Origin: an uncultured Marvinbryantia sp.
Lineage (GTDB): Bacteria > Bacillota > Clostridia > Lachnospirales > Lachnospiraceae
Assembly (NCBI RefSeq): GCF_905201705.1
Contig: NZ_CAJKOX010000032.1
Location: forward strand, 1-54,993
Reading direction: 5' to 3'
DNA: 54,993 nucleotides
Shown one piece after another: positions 32,183-40,669 of this stretch. Below the pieces are notes generated by a model. That model was given only the letters and a program-made list of their open reading frames with translations, had not been told where the DNA came from and searched no databases. The translations under genes and the position numbers were made by a program. The stretch's first letter is position 1. The number at the start of each line of letters is the position of its first letter.

Positions 32183-33849
32183 AAAGAAGAAGCGGATTTA
32201 TGGTGATGGCAAGACTGATCGGTCTTGTAAAGCCACTGACAGGCTATATGATACTGGCGATAACCATGGGACTGATCGGGCATCTTTGCGCCTCCTTTAT
32301 CACGATCCTTGGCGGTTATGCAGTGTTGGATGTCCTGCGGTTTGATACGGGACATTCTCTTCGGATGATTTTCGCCTGCCTGCTTATTTTTGCGCTGCTG
32401 CGCGCAATTCTGCGCTACGCGGAGCAGGCGTGCAATCACTATATCGCGTTTAAGCTGCTGGCTCTGATTCGCGACAAGGTGTTTCAGGCGCTGAGAAGGC
32501 TCTGCCCGGCAAAGCTGGAAGGGAGAGACCGCGGCGATCTGATCTCGGTGATCACCTCGGATATTGAGCTTCTGGAGGTGTTCTATGCGCATACCATTTC
32601 TCCGGCGGCGATCGCGTTTCTTTTTACGATCGTGATGTGCCTGTTTATCGGAAGCTTTCATCCGGCGCTGGGACTGCTTGCGCTGCTCGCGTATGCGGTG
32701 GTCGGCGTGGCGATCCCGCTTGTCACCTCGCGTCTGAGCGGGGAGGACGGTATGCGGTTCCGCACGAAGTCGGGGGAGCTGAGCAGCTTTGTGCTGGATG
32801 GGCTGCGGGGGCTTTTGGAGACGCTTCAGTACGGACAGGGGGAAGCGCGCCTTGCGGAGATGAACCGGCGGACCGATGCGCTGGCAAAGGATGAAGAGCG
32901 TATGAAGCGCACCTCCGGAAGGAATATGGCTGTCACGAATACCGTGATCCTGCTGTTTGACCTCTGTATGCTGTTTGCTTCAGCAGCTTTGTACCAGCGC
33001 GGCGCAGTCGGCTTTGACGGCGTGCTGATCCCGACGCTGGCATTGTTTTCTTCCTTTGGTCCGGCAGTTGCCCTGGCAAACCTGGGGAGCACGCTGCAGA
33101 ATACCTTTGCAGCCGGAAACCGCGTGCTCGATATTCTGGAGGAGACTCCGGCGGTGGAGGAAGTGACGGGAAGACCGGAGGTTGTGTTTGACGGGGCGGA
33201 GGCGGCGCATGTCACCTTCTCCTACGGTGCAGAGACGATCCTTGAGGATGTGTCGCTTCGGATGGAGCCGGGCATTATCGGCATCACCGGAAAGAGCGGC
33301 AGCGGAAAGTCTACGCTTCTTAAATTGTTTATGCGTTTCTGGAACGTGCAGGAAGGAAATATTTGTATAACGGAAACGCCGGTATCTGAAATCAACACGT
33401 CGAATCTGCGCAGGATGGAGGGCTTTGTCACGCAGGAGACACATCTTTTTCACGACAGCATCAAAAATAATCTGCGCATCGCAAAACTGGACGCCACGGA
33501 TGCGGAAATTGAGACGGCGTGCAAAAAGGCTTCCGTGCACGATTTTATCATGAGCCTGCCGCAGGGCTACGATACGCCGGTGGGCGAGCTTGGCGATACG
33601 CTTTCCGGCGGCGAGCGGCAGCGACTGGGGCTTGCGCGGGCGTTCCTGCACGACGCGCCCTTCCTGCTGCTCGATGAGCCGACAAGCAACCTCGACAGTC
33701 TCAACGAGGCGGTGATCTTAAAATCGCTGCGTGAGGAGCAGGCGGGAAGAACCGTAGCGCTTGTATCGCACCGGCAGTCGACCATGCGGATCGCCGATAA
33801 GGTTTACTCTGTGGAAGCGCTGTCAAAAGCGGGAGGGAGAAAAAGCTGA
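32179..33849 (+). CDS. cydC: CydC-like ABC exporter subunit
   Basis: The start is the ATG of the ATGA overlap with the partner gene (556 residues). The membrane domain runs to about 320, followed by an ATPase with Walker A TGKSGSGKSTLLKLF near residue 370, signature TLSGGERQRLGLARAF near 474, and Walker B LLLDEPTSNLD. The six-helix region is of the CydC type. Together with the upstream gene it should form one exporter. The unit has a consensus promoter, twin operator sites and a clear terminator, so regulated expression as a two-gene operon is well supported. Confidence 0.8.
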   Translation: MKRRSGFMVMARLIGLVKPLTGYMILAITMGLIGHLCASFITILGGYAVLDVLRFDTGHSLRMIFACLLIFALLRAILRYAEQACNHYIAFKLLALIRDKVFQALRRLCPAKLEGRDRGDLISVITSDIELLEVFYAHTISPAAIAFLFTIVMCLFIGSFHPALGLLALLAYAVVGVAIPLVTSRLSGEDGMRFRTKSGELSSFVLDGLRGLLETLQYGQGEARLAEMNRRTDALAKDEERMKRTSGRNMAVTNTVILLFDLCMLFASAALYQRGAVGFDGVLIPTLALFSSFGPAVALANLGSTLQNTFAAGNRVLDILEETPAVEEVTGRPEVVFDGAEAAHVTFSYGAETILEDVSLRMEPGIIGITGKSGSGKSTLLKLFMRFWNVQEGNICITETPVSEINTSNLRRMEGFVTQETHLFHDSIKNNLRIAKLDATDAEIETACKKASVHDFIMSLPQGYDTPVGELGDTLSGGERQRLGLARAFLHDAPFLLLDEPTSNLDSLNEAVILKSLREEQAGRTVALVSHRQSTMRIADKVYSVEALSKAGGRKS

Positions 33850-33857
33850 TGATACCT

Positions 33858-33890
33858 GAGCACGAGGCTTCGCCGCGTGCTCTTTTTCTT
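33858..33890 (+). terminator. Intrinsic terminator of the ABC exporter operon
   Basis: GAGCACG (33858-33864) pairs with CGTGCTC (33876-33882), followed by TTTTTCTTTT. Confidence 0.9.
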
Positions 33891-33918
33891 TTAAAAAACA
33901 TTCAAAGAATGCTGTATT

Positions 33919-33949
33919 TTGCATATGCTATAGAGAACAGCATATGCAA
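33919..33949 (+). promoter_or_regulatory. Perfect 11-bp palindrome before the amidase gene
   Basis: TTGCATATGCT and AGCATATGCAA flank a 9-base centre and end where the AAGAGG ribosome site begins. It could be a repressor site or an mRNA hairpin. CATATGCTA inside it (33922-33930) resembles a sigma-K -10 but has no well-spaced -35. Confidence 0.6.
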
Positions 33950-33960
33950 GAGGTATTTTT

Positions 33961-34731
33961 ATGGCAAAAATCGCAATAGATGCAGGACACGGGGGAAGCG
34001 ATCCGGGAGCGGTGTTTGAGGGAAGGCAGGAAAAGGACGATAATCTGCGGCTTGCGCTTGCCGTGGGAGACATTTTAAAGCAGAACGGCCAGGAGGTATT
34101 CTTTACCAGAACGGAGGACGTCTATCAGACGCCGTTTCAGAAGGCGACGGCGGCGAATGAGTCGGGCGCGGATTTTCTGGTCTCTCTGCACCGTAATTCC
34201 AGCCCGATTCCGAATCAGTACACAGGTGTGGAAACGCTTGTTTACAACAAAGCGGGGGAAAAGCTGGAAATGGCGGAAAATATCAACCGTGAGCTGGAAG
34301 AAGTCGGTTTCCGCAATATTGGAGTGAAGGAGCGTCCGGGGCTTGTCATTCTGCGGCGCAGCCGGATGCCGGCGGTGCTGGTGGAGGCAGGCTTTATCAA
34401 CAGCGAGGAAGACAATCGCCTGTTTGATGAGGAATTTGACCGTATTGCACAGGGAATCGCGCAGGGAATCCTGGATACCGTGCAAAGCAGCAGCGCCGCC
34501 GATATTCCGGAAGAGCAGACATATTACCGGGTGCAGACCGGCGCTTTCCGCAACCCGGAAAATGCGCAGCGGCAGCTTGAAAAATTAGTAAGCGAGGGAT
34601 ATCCTGCATTTATTATCGAAAAAAACGGATACTATCTTGTGCAGGTTGGTGCATTCCGAAATCTTGGCAACGCAACGCGCATGGAAGGAATTCTTCGCAG
34701 CAACGGCTACCAGACATATATCACAACCTAA
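33961..34731 (+). CDS. N-acetylmuramoyl-L-alanine amidase with SPOR domain, no signal peptide
   Basis: Residues 1-175 are a zinc-dependent Amidase_3 domain, which cuts the bond between muramic acid and the stem peptide. It has IAIDAGHGGSDPGA (first zinc histidine), a glutamate in FEGRQEKDDNL, LVSLHRNSS, and the catalytic glutamate in VLVEAGFINSEEDN. Residues about 185-256 are a SPOR domain that binds denuded glycan (YYRVQTGAFRNPENAQ, then YLVQVGAFRN). There is no signal peptide, as in B. subtilis CwlC, an enzyme of mother-cell lysis, so a sporulation role is a fair inference. It stands alone between two terminated units. Confidence 0.88.
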   Translation: MAKIAIDAGHGGSDPGAVFEGRQEKDDNLRLALAVGDILKQNGQEVFFTRTEDVYQTPFQKATAANESGADFLVSLHRNSSPIPNQYTGVETLVYNKAGEKLEMAENINRELEEVGFRNIGVKERPGLVILRRSRMPAVLVEAGFINSEEDNRLFDEEFDRIAQGIAQGILDTVQSSSAADIPEEQTYYRVQTGAFRNPENAQRQLEKLVSEGYPAFIIEKNGYYLVQVGAFRNLGNATRMEGILRSNGYQTYITT

Positions 34732-34777
34732 ATCTTAAAAATTTATTATATCTTTATTTAAAAAAGAAGATGGGGGT

Positions 34778-34805
34778 TTTAAATTACAAATCCATGTGTT
34801 AAAAT
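34778..34805 (+). promoter_or_regulatory. Possible promoter of the L,D-transpeptidase gene
   Basis: TTTAAA (34778-34783), 16 bases, TAAAAT (34800-34805). The match is moderate. If correct, the hairpin element at 34829 lies in the 5' leader. Confidence 0.4.
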
Positions 34806-34828
34806 GTCCAGTAGGAAATAAGCCGTGG

Positions 34829-34891
34829 GAAGCTGCCGGCAATGCAGCCGCGCGTGCCTGCACGCAGTCAGGTGCACTTGCCGGTAGCTTC
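34829..34891. repeat. Nested hairpin element (copy 3 of a structural family)
   Basis: A 14-base arm (34829-34842) pairs with 34878-34891 with one G-T wobble; inside, TGCA pairs with TGCA and GCGTGC (34852-34857) with GCACGC (34860-34865) over a 2-base loop. A GGGTTTTT follows, so it could also terminate or attenuate. The flank AGCCGTG matches the copy after groEL. Confidence 0.65.
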
Positions 34892-34948
34892 ACAGGGTTT
34901 TTAGTAGCTTTACAAGGCGCAGTTTTCATGAATTGGTGAGGGGAAGAA

Positions 34949-36436
34949 ATGAGCACAAAGGACGACAGAGAGAAAATGTTATCGGGAAATGACAGGCGTC
35001 CCCGCAGAGAGCGGGAGGGAAAAGCCGGAGAAGAAAAGAAATCCGTAAAAAAACGGGTGAGAAACATTTTCCTTATTTTTCTGGGGCTGGTATTTCTCGT
35101 ACTTCTTGGCATTTACATTGCAGGGGTGGTTCATTTTAAGGACCGCTTTTTCCTGCATACCACGATCAACGGTTTTGACGCGTCGGAGATGACGGTCAAT
35201 GAGGTGGAAGATATCATTGCGGAAAAAATAGGCTCCTATAAGCTGGAAATTGCGGAACGCGGCGGCAGCAGCGAGACGATCACAGCGGAGCAGATCAACT
35301 ATCATTATGTGTCGCAGGGAGAGACGCAGGCATTCAAGCAGAGTCAGAATATATTTTTGTGGCCGCTGTGCCTGTGGAATGAGATATCTTATACTTTCAA
35401 CTCCAGCGCGCAGTATGATGAGGAAATGCTGACGCAGGCGATAAAAGCGCTTGCCTGTCTGGATGAAAGCAATGTGACGGCTCCGCAGGATGCCTACATT
35501 GATTTTATGGACGGGAAATACCTGATTATCCCGGAAACAGAAGGAAACCGGCTGGACAGCGAGAAGGTAACGCGCGTGATCCGTGAGGCGGTTGATTTCG
35601 CAAATGCGAAGGTATCGCTGGAGGAGAAGAACTGTTACCAGACGCCGCAGAAACGGCAGGAGGATGAGACGCTGAACGCTACCTGCGAGAAGCTGAATAC
35701 GCTCATCAGCACAAGTATCGTTTATCTGTTCGGAGATAACACAGAGGCGCTGAACGGTGACACAGTGCGCGGCTGGATTTCTTACGACGAAAACAGCGGT
35801 GACGTAAACTTAAACGAGGATGCTGTGCGTGAGTTTGTTGCGCAGCTTGCATCGAAATACGATACGGCGGACAAGCCGCGTGAATTTAAGACGCACGATG
35901 GAAGAACGGTTACGGTATCCGGCGGTTACTACGGCTGGGTGATCGATCAGGAGGGCGAGACGGCGGAGCTTCTGGAATGTATCCGCAATGGATACCAGGG
36001 AGACCGCTATGCCGTGTTTGCACAGACAGCGGTGAGCTGGGAGAACAGCGATCTTGGCTATGACTATGTGGAAATCGACCTTGGAAACCAGCATGTCTGG
36101 ATGTACATTGATGGTGAAGAGATCGTCTCGACGGACTGCGTATCCGGCGATATGATGCAGTCAGACCGTACTACTCCGGCGGGCACCTATACTCTGTATT
36201 ACAAGGAGTCCCCGTCGGTGCTGGAGGATGAGGCAAAGACCTACCGGACGGAGGTTACTTACTGGATGCCGTTCAACGGCGGCATCGGTCTGCACGACGC
36301 CACCTGGCGCGGAAGCTTCGGCGGGAATATCAACCAGTCAGACGGCTCGCATGGCTGTATCAACCTTCCGCTGGAGGCGGCAAAGACAATTTACGAAAAT
36401 ATATATGCGGGAATGCCGATCATCTGCTATTACTGA
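34949..36436 (+). CDS. L,D-transpeptidase (YkuD) with peptidoglycan-binding repeats
   Basis: The 495-residue protein has a charged cytoplasmic head (1-40), one membrane helix (about 41-62), an extracellular region with two PG_binding_4-like parts (about 80-230 and 250-340), and a YkuD domain (about 370-495). The catalytic motif is GSHGCINLP with cysteine near 470 and the supporting histidine in GIGLHDATW. This enzyme class makes 3-3 cross-links in cell wall, often beta-lactam tolerant, or anchors proteins. The ribosome site is GAGGGGAAG. It has no co-directional partner closer than mutY, 77 bases downstream. Confidence 0.92.
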   Translation: MSTKDDREKMLSGNDRRPRREREGKAGEEKKSVKKRVRNIFLIFLGLVFLVLLGIYIAGVVHFKDRFFLHTTINGFDASEMTVNEVEDIIAEKIGSYKLEIAERGGSSETITAEQINYHYVSQGETQAFKQSQNIFLWPLCLWNEISYTFNSSAQYDEEMLTQAIKALACLDESNVTAPQDAYIDFMDGKYLIIPETEGNRLDSEKVTRVIREAVDFANAKVSLEEKNCYQTPQKRQEDETLNATCEKLNTLISTSIVYLFGDNTEALNGDTVRGWISYDENSGDVNLNEDAVREFVAQLASKYDTADKPREFKTHDGRTVTVSGGYYGWVIDQEGETAELLECIRNGYQGDRYAVFAQTAVSWENSDLGYDYVEIDLGNQHVWMYIDGEEIVSTDCVSGDMMQSDRTTPAGTYTLYYKESPSVLEDEAKTYRTEVTYWMPFNGGIGLHDATWRGSFGGNINQSDGSHGCINLPLEAAKTIYENIYAGMPIICYY

Positions 36437-36513
36437 GATGTCCGGCACCGACCGGGGCAAAGCGCAGCGCGGAATATCTGCAGAGTGCTTTTGCCTGGGA
36501 CGCTGAGGGAAAT

Positions 36514-37602
36514 ATGGAAACAAACAAAGAATTAGAGAGCATCGTGCAGCCCCTGCTTGCCTGGTTTGACACAAATGCAAGGGTACTGCCCTGGAGAGAT
36601 TCTCCGACACCGTATCATGTATGGGTGTCGGAAATCATGCTGCAGCAGACGCGCGTGGAGGCGGTAAAGCCGTTTTTTCAGAGATTCACGGAGGCACTTC
36701 CGGACGTTGCCGCACTTGCGGCGTGTGGGGAGGAAAGGCTTTTAAAGCTCTGGGAGGGGCTTGGCTATTACAATCGCGTCCGCAATATGCAGAAGGCAGC
36801 ACAGACGGTGATGGAGGAATACGGCGGAGAGCTTCCGGCGGATTACGAAGCGCTTCTAAAGTTAAAGGGAATCGGCAGCTACACGGCGGGAGCGATTGCC
36901 TCGATCGCCTTTCAGATACCGGTTCCGGCGGTCGACGGGAATGTGCTGCGCGTGATTTCCAGAGTTACCGCCAGTGAAAAGGATATTTTAAAGGCATCCG
37001 TAAAAAAGGAGATGGAAAACCATCTGAAAGCGATCATGCCGAAAGACAGGGCGGGCGCGTTTAATCAGGCGCTGATGGAGCTGGGAGCGATCGTCTGCGT
37101 GCCGAATGGTCCGGCAAAATGCGATATCTGCCCGCTGCGCGATCAGTGCAGGGCGTTTGCGCGGGGAATTGTCAGCTCTCTTCCGAAGAAAGCGGCGGCA
37201 AAACCGCGCAGAGTGCAGGAGCGCACGGTCCTTATCATCAAAGACGGCGAACGGGTGGCGATCCACAAAAGACCGCCGAAGGGACTGCTTGCAGGACTTT
37301 ATGAGCTTCCGAATGTCGAGGGCGCGTTAAGTGACGGGCAGGTTCTGGAGCTATTGAAAAAAAAGCGTTTTTCACCGATCCGTATCCTTCCGCTTGAGGG
37401 GGCGAAGCATATTTTCAGTCATGTGGAGTGGCACATGACCGGTTACGTGATCACGATCGAGGAGCCGGAGAAGGAGACGGAATATTTATTTGTCGAGCCG
37501 CGGGAGACGGAGGAGAAATATCCGATTCCGGCAGCATTTGCAGCGTATACGAAATACCTGCAGATAAAACTTGGACAGGAGAAATACAGGGAGGAAGAGT
37601 AG
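36514..37602 (+). CDS. mutY: A/G-specific adenine glycosylase MutY
   Basis: MutY removes adenine mispaired with 8-oxoguanine. In 362 residues one sees the start WFDTNARVLPWRDSPTPYHVWVSE with the catalytic region, EIMLQQTRVEAV, the helix-hairpin-helix LKGIGSYTAGAIASIAF with the essential aspartate in VPAVDGNVLRV, and the iron-sulphur cluster in CVPNGPAKCDICPLRDQC. The C-terminal NUDIX-like part (about 230-355) reads the oxidised guanine. The gene is followed by a glycosyltransferase gene after six bases. Confidence 0.96.
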   Translation: METNKELESIVQPLLAWFDTNARVLPWRDSPTPYHVWVSEIMLQQTRVEAVKPFFQRFTEALPDVAALAACGEERLLKLWEGLGYYNRVRNMQKAAQTVMEEYGGELPADYEALLKLKGIGSYTAGAIASIAFQIPVPAVDGNVLRVISRVTASEKDILKASVKKEMENHLKAIMPKDRAGAFNQALMELGAIVCVPNGPAKCDICPLRDQCRAFARGIVSSLPKKAAAKPRRVQERTVLIIKDGERVAIHKRPPKGLLAGLYELPNVEGALSDGQVLELLKKKRFSPIRILPLEGAKHIFSHVEWHMTGYVITIEEPEKETEYLFVEPRETEEKYPIPAAFAAYTKYLQIKLGQEKYREEE

Positions 37603-37608
37603 AAGTTT

Positions 37609-38622
37609 ATGAAGATACTATCCATTGCAATTCCAAGCTATAATTCGCAGAATTATATGAGAAAGTGCATCGAATCGCTGCTTCCGGGCGGCGAGGACGT
37701 CGAGATCATTATTGTGGACGACGGCTCAAAGGACGACACGGCGAAGATCGCGGACGAATACGCCGCGAAATATCCGACCATCGTAAAGGCGGTGCACCAG
37801 GAGAACGGCGGTCACGGCGAGGCGGTGAATGCCGGTCTGCGCAATGCCACCGGGCTTTATTTTAAGGTTGTTGACAGTGACGACTGGGTAGATAAGGAAG
37901 CCTATCCGAAGGTGATCGCCACGCTGAAGAGCCTGATCGGCGGTCCCGATGTGGTCGACATGATGATTTGCAACTACATCTATGACAAGGTGGGCGCAAA
38001 GCGCAAAAAAATCATGCAGTACCGTCATCAGCTCCCGGTGGGACGCGTATTCAGATGGGATGAGGTAGGCGTGCGCACCGGACATTATATTCTGATGCAT
38101 TCCGTTATTTACCGCACAAAGCTTCTGCGCGAGTGTAAGCTGGAGCTGCCGAAGCACACCTTCTATGTGGATAATCTGTTTGTATTCCAGCCGCTTCCGT
38201 TTGTAAAGAAAATGTATTATATGGACGTGGAGCTTTATCATTATTTCATCGGGCGCGAGGATCAGTCTGTCAATGAGCAGGTAATGATCGGCAGGATCGA
38301 CCAGCAGATTAAGGTCAACAAGATGATGATTGATATTATGGCGAATCTGAAGGGGCTGAACAAGCACTGCCGGAAATACATGATGAGCTATCTGGATATT
38401 ATTATGACGGTGTCCTCCATGCTGCTGCTCAAATCCGGCACGGATGAAAATTTCGAGAAAAAACAGGAACTCTGGCGCTACCTGAAAAGTGCGGACATGG
38501 GGCTGTACTGGAAAATCCGTCACGGACTGCTTGGACGGGCGTGCAACCTTCCGGGAAAGGGAGGACGATCCGTATCGGTGGCAGGCTACAAGCTGACGCA
38601 GAAGTTTTATGGATTTAATTAA
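37609..38622 (+). CDS. Family 2 glycosyltransferase
   Basis: The 337-residue protein has a GT-A fold start, LSIAIPSYNSQNYMRKCIES, the nucleotide-sugar acids in IIIVDDGSKDDT, and a DXD-like VVDSDDWVD near residue 90. The acceptor side is unlike any I know. No membrane helix is seen, so it works at the inner face, perhaps on a lipid carrier or teichoic-like polymer. It follows mutY by six bases and ends at a two-way terminator. The sugar donor cannot be named. Confidence 0.85.
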   Translation: MKILSIAIPSYNSQNYMRKCIESLLPGGEDVEIIIVDDGSKDDTAKIADEYAAKYPTIVKAVHQENGGHGEAVNAGLRNATGLYFKVVDSDDWVDKEAYPKVIATLKSLIGGPDVVDMMICNYIYDKVGAKRKKIMQYRHQLPVGRVFRWDEVGVRTGHYILMHSVIYRTKLLRECKLELPKHTFYVDNLFVFQPLPFVKKMYYMDVELYHYFIGREDQSVNEQVMIGRIDQQIKVNKMMIDIMANLKGLNKHCRKYMMSYLDIIMTVSSMLLLKSGTDENFEKKQELWRYLKSADMGLYWKIRHGLLGRACNLPGKGGRSVSVAGYKLTQKFYGFN

Positions 38623-38625
38623 AAA

Positions 38626-38663
38626 GAAACTGCCGCTTATCCGATGATAAACGGCAGCTTTTC
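38626..38663. terminator. Bidirectional terminator between convergent genes
   Basis: CTGCCG (38630-38635) pairs with CGGCAG (38652-38657), extended by TTAT/ATAA; A-rich and T-rich flanks on both sides make it work in both directions. It overlaps the last codons of the lipid kinase gene on the minus strand. Confidence 0.8.
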
Positions 38664-39590
38664 TTCGCTTAAGGAGACCTCCATGGAAGCTTCAACGGCG
38701 GCAGCCTCTCCATCCGTGTGGATCGCCTGCGCAGAGCCTGCGAAAAGCTTCGCCTTTTTGCAGCGCAGGATATGTACGCCCTTGTAGCCCACGTGTCTGC
38801 CGCTGAAGGCGGTCGGGAGCAGGAGGAGAATCTTCAGCTTCGGCATTTTTTCAATGAGGCAGATATCGAGAAGGTCGTCCTCCGCCGTGGCATTGGGGCA
38901 GAACATAAAACCGCCGCCCTCGTATTTCAGATTCATGACCGCGGCAAAATAAACCGCCGGGAAGGTGACCGGCTCTTTGTCATCCAGCACCAGCGTGAGA
39001 GAAAACGGGCGCAGCAGGAGGAGCTGCTTCAGGGCGATGCCGAGATAGGTGAGCTTTCCAAGTCCGACGCGGTTTAAAACAGGCTTTATTTTCGAGCGGA
39101 AGGTCTCGTGACAAACTGCCGCGTCAAAGCCGATGCCGGTGCTGACAGCGAAATGGCGGTCTTTTCCGTTTACACGGACACAGCCGGAATGAATGCGGCG
39201 GATTGCACAAGGGTGCAGAATCGCTGCAAGCGCCGCCTCCGGGTCTGTCGGAAGTGAGAGCCCTCTGGCGAGGTCATTGCCGGAGCCGGTGGGAATATAG
39301 CCGAAGCGGATAGCGGAATAATCGTGCAGACCGCTGATAACCTCATTTGCCGTGCCGTCGCCGCCCACCGCCACGATGGTGCAGAGGGGGCTGCCGGACG
39401 TGCGGGTGTCTGCCGCCTGCGGGGCATATTTTGCGCAGAGCATGTCCGCGATGCGCGTGGCGTGGCCGGGTCCCTTCGTAAAAAATACTTTGTAGGCGAC
39501 CTGCTCCTGCCGTAATATTCCGGCAAGCCGTTCCCAGATTTTCCGCCCTTTGCCGGAGCAGGCGTTCGGATTGACGATGAAACAGTACAT
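38637..39590 (-). CDS. Diacylglycerol kinase-like lipid kinase (YegS/BmrU family)
   Basis: The 317-residue protein starts MYCFIVNPNACSGKGRKIWE after AAGGAGAACATC; a longer frame upstream lacks a ribosome site. It has the nucleotide-binding VAVGGDGTANEVISGL near residue 66 and IPTGSGNDLARGL near 95, hallmarks of the DAGK catalytic domain. Members phosphorylate diacylglycerol or related lipids; the exact lipid is unknown. It is a single-gene unit. The ribosome site partly overlaps a CTTTGC/GCAAAG hairpin (39600-39614), next to another hairpin CCCGC/GCGGG (39616-39628), so translation may be controlled. Confidence 0.88.
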   Translation of the reverse strand: MYCFIVNPNACSGKGRKIWERLAGILRQEQVAYKVFFTKGPGHATRIADMLCAKYAPQAADTRTSGSPLCTIVAVGGDGTANEVISGLHDYSAIRFGYIPTGSGNDLARGLSLPTDPEAALAAILHPCAIRRIHSGCVRVNGKDRHFAVSTGIGFDAAVCHETFRSKIKPVLNRVGLGKLTYLGIALKQLLLLRPFSLTLVLDDKEPVTFPAVYFAAVMNLKYEGGGFMFCPNATAEDDLLDICLIEKMPKLKILLLLPTAFSGRHVGYKGVHILRCKKAKLFAGSAQAIHTDGEAAAVEASMEVSLSEEKLPFIIG

Positions 39591-39642
39591 GATGTTCTCC
39601 TTTGCAGCGCAAAGTCCCGCAAAGCGGGAACCTTTTTTCTTA

Positions 39643-39671
39643 ATCATACAGGATATACCGAAAATTGTAAA
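39643..39671 (-). promoter_or_regulatory. Promoter of the lipid kinase gene
   Basis: Read on the minus strand: TTTACA (39671-39666), 17 bases, TATGAT (39648-39643). It lies beyond the stop of the AraC gene, so the kinase need not depend on read-through. Confidence 0.65.
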
Positions 39672-39685
39672 CAAAGATGTGGAAT

Positions 39686-40552
39686 TTACAGGTGCGAACG
39701 GTATTCCGTCGGGGTTACGTTTTTGTATTCCCGGAATTTACGAATAAAGTAACTGAAATTATCAAATCCGACGGAAAGCGCGACCTGGGAGACCGGCAAT
39801 TCTGAATCCGTGAGTATCTGGCAGGCTTTTTGAATCCGGTATTCATTGATAAAAGCAATAGGTGGTTTCCCGATTTCCTGTTTAAAATAATGGCAGAAAT
39901 AATTGGGACTCATAAAACATATTTTGGCCAGATCCGGTAAAGATATCGGTCCGGCATAGTTTTCGTGTATATATTCTATCACTTTCTTCAGTTTATTCTG
40001 GGAATCCTTTTCTTTTGAAGATATGGTATTTTCTAAAAAGCAGTCTGCCTGAAAAAACAATTCCAGTATCTGTAATATATGAATTTTGATGCTTAAAGAA
40101 GCACAGGAGGGGAGCGTGTGATAGAGCCGTATAATCTCCTGCATGTGAAACAGAATCATCTGGGATTCTTCCGGCGAAAATACAGAGGGAAGCGTGGGGA
40201 ATATCAAATTACCGCTGGTGACCGGGCGGATAAAATTATGCTGGCATATATCGTATAATGTAAAGTCCAGAATGTCCGGATTAAAAACGATTGCGTGATG
40301 CAGAGAGGGTCCCCCGGATTTAATTTCATGCAATTCTCCGGAATTAATAAAACAAAATTCGCCTGGGTGCAGGGTAAAAGACCTGCCGCGTACGGTCAGA
40401 TTCAGCACGCCGTGCTCTGCACAGATCCACTCTAATTCCTCATGCCAATGCTGTGACACGGAAAAGAAACCATCCTTATCATGGTGGGAATATACCTGCA
40501 GGGGAAAAACGGCTGTGCCGTGCGTATTGTTTTCATGGTAAATCGGAATCAT
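39686..40552 (-). CDS. AraC-family transcriptional regulator with cupin sensor
   Basis: The 288-residue protein has an N-terminal cupin-type sugar-sensing fold (HWHEELEWICAEHG, RSFTLHPGEFCFINSGELHEI) and a C-terminal double helix-turn-helix (about 188-288) with ISLPDLAKICFMSPNYFCHY and VSQVALSVGFDNFSYFIRKF. GGAG lies nine bases before its ATG. It is transcribed away from the GH13 glucosidase gene, 117 bases apart, so it very probably controls that gene in response to a sugar. Its base composition is more AT-rich than most of the window, shared with the glucosidase, which hints at joint transfer. Confidence 0.92.
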   Translation of the reverse strand: MIPIYHENNTHGTAVFPLQVYSHHDKDGFFSVSQHWHEELEWICAEHGVLNLTVRGRSFTLHPGEFCFINSGELHEIKSGGPSLHHAIVFNPDILDFTLYDICQHNFIRPVTSGNLIFPTLPSVFSPEESQMILFHMQEIIRLYHTLPSCASLSIKIHILQILELFFQADCFLENTISSKEKDSQNKLKKVIEYIHENYAGPISLPDLAKICFMSPNYFCHYFKQEIGKPPIAFINEYRIQKACQILTDSELPVSQVALSVGFDNFSYFIRKFREYKNVTPTEYRSHL

Positions 40553-40599
40553 GCAGTTTCACTCCAAATCGTAAAATAGTGTTATTATCTGGTAAGATT

Positions 40600-40632
40600 A
40601 TGCAAGCATGAAAGCTTTTTCTATACTATACT
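40600..40632 (+). promoter_or_regulatory. Weak, probably activator-dependent promoter of the glucosidase gene
   Basis: Two overlapping TATACT boxes (40622-40627, 40627-40632) have no proper -35; in its place lies the palindrome ATGC-AA-GCAT (40600-40609). This fits activation by the divergent AraC-type regulator. Confidence 0.5.
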
Positions 40633-40669
40633 AAAAAACACAATGAAAAACAAGAAGGGGGCAGAAAAT

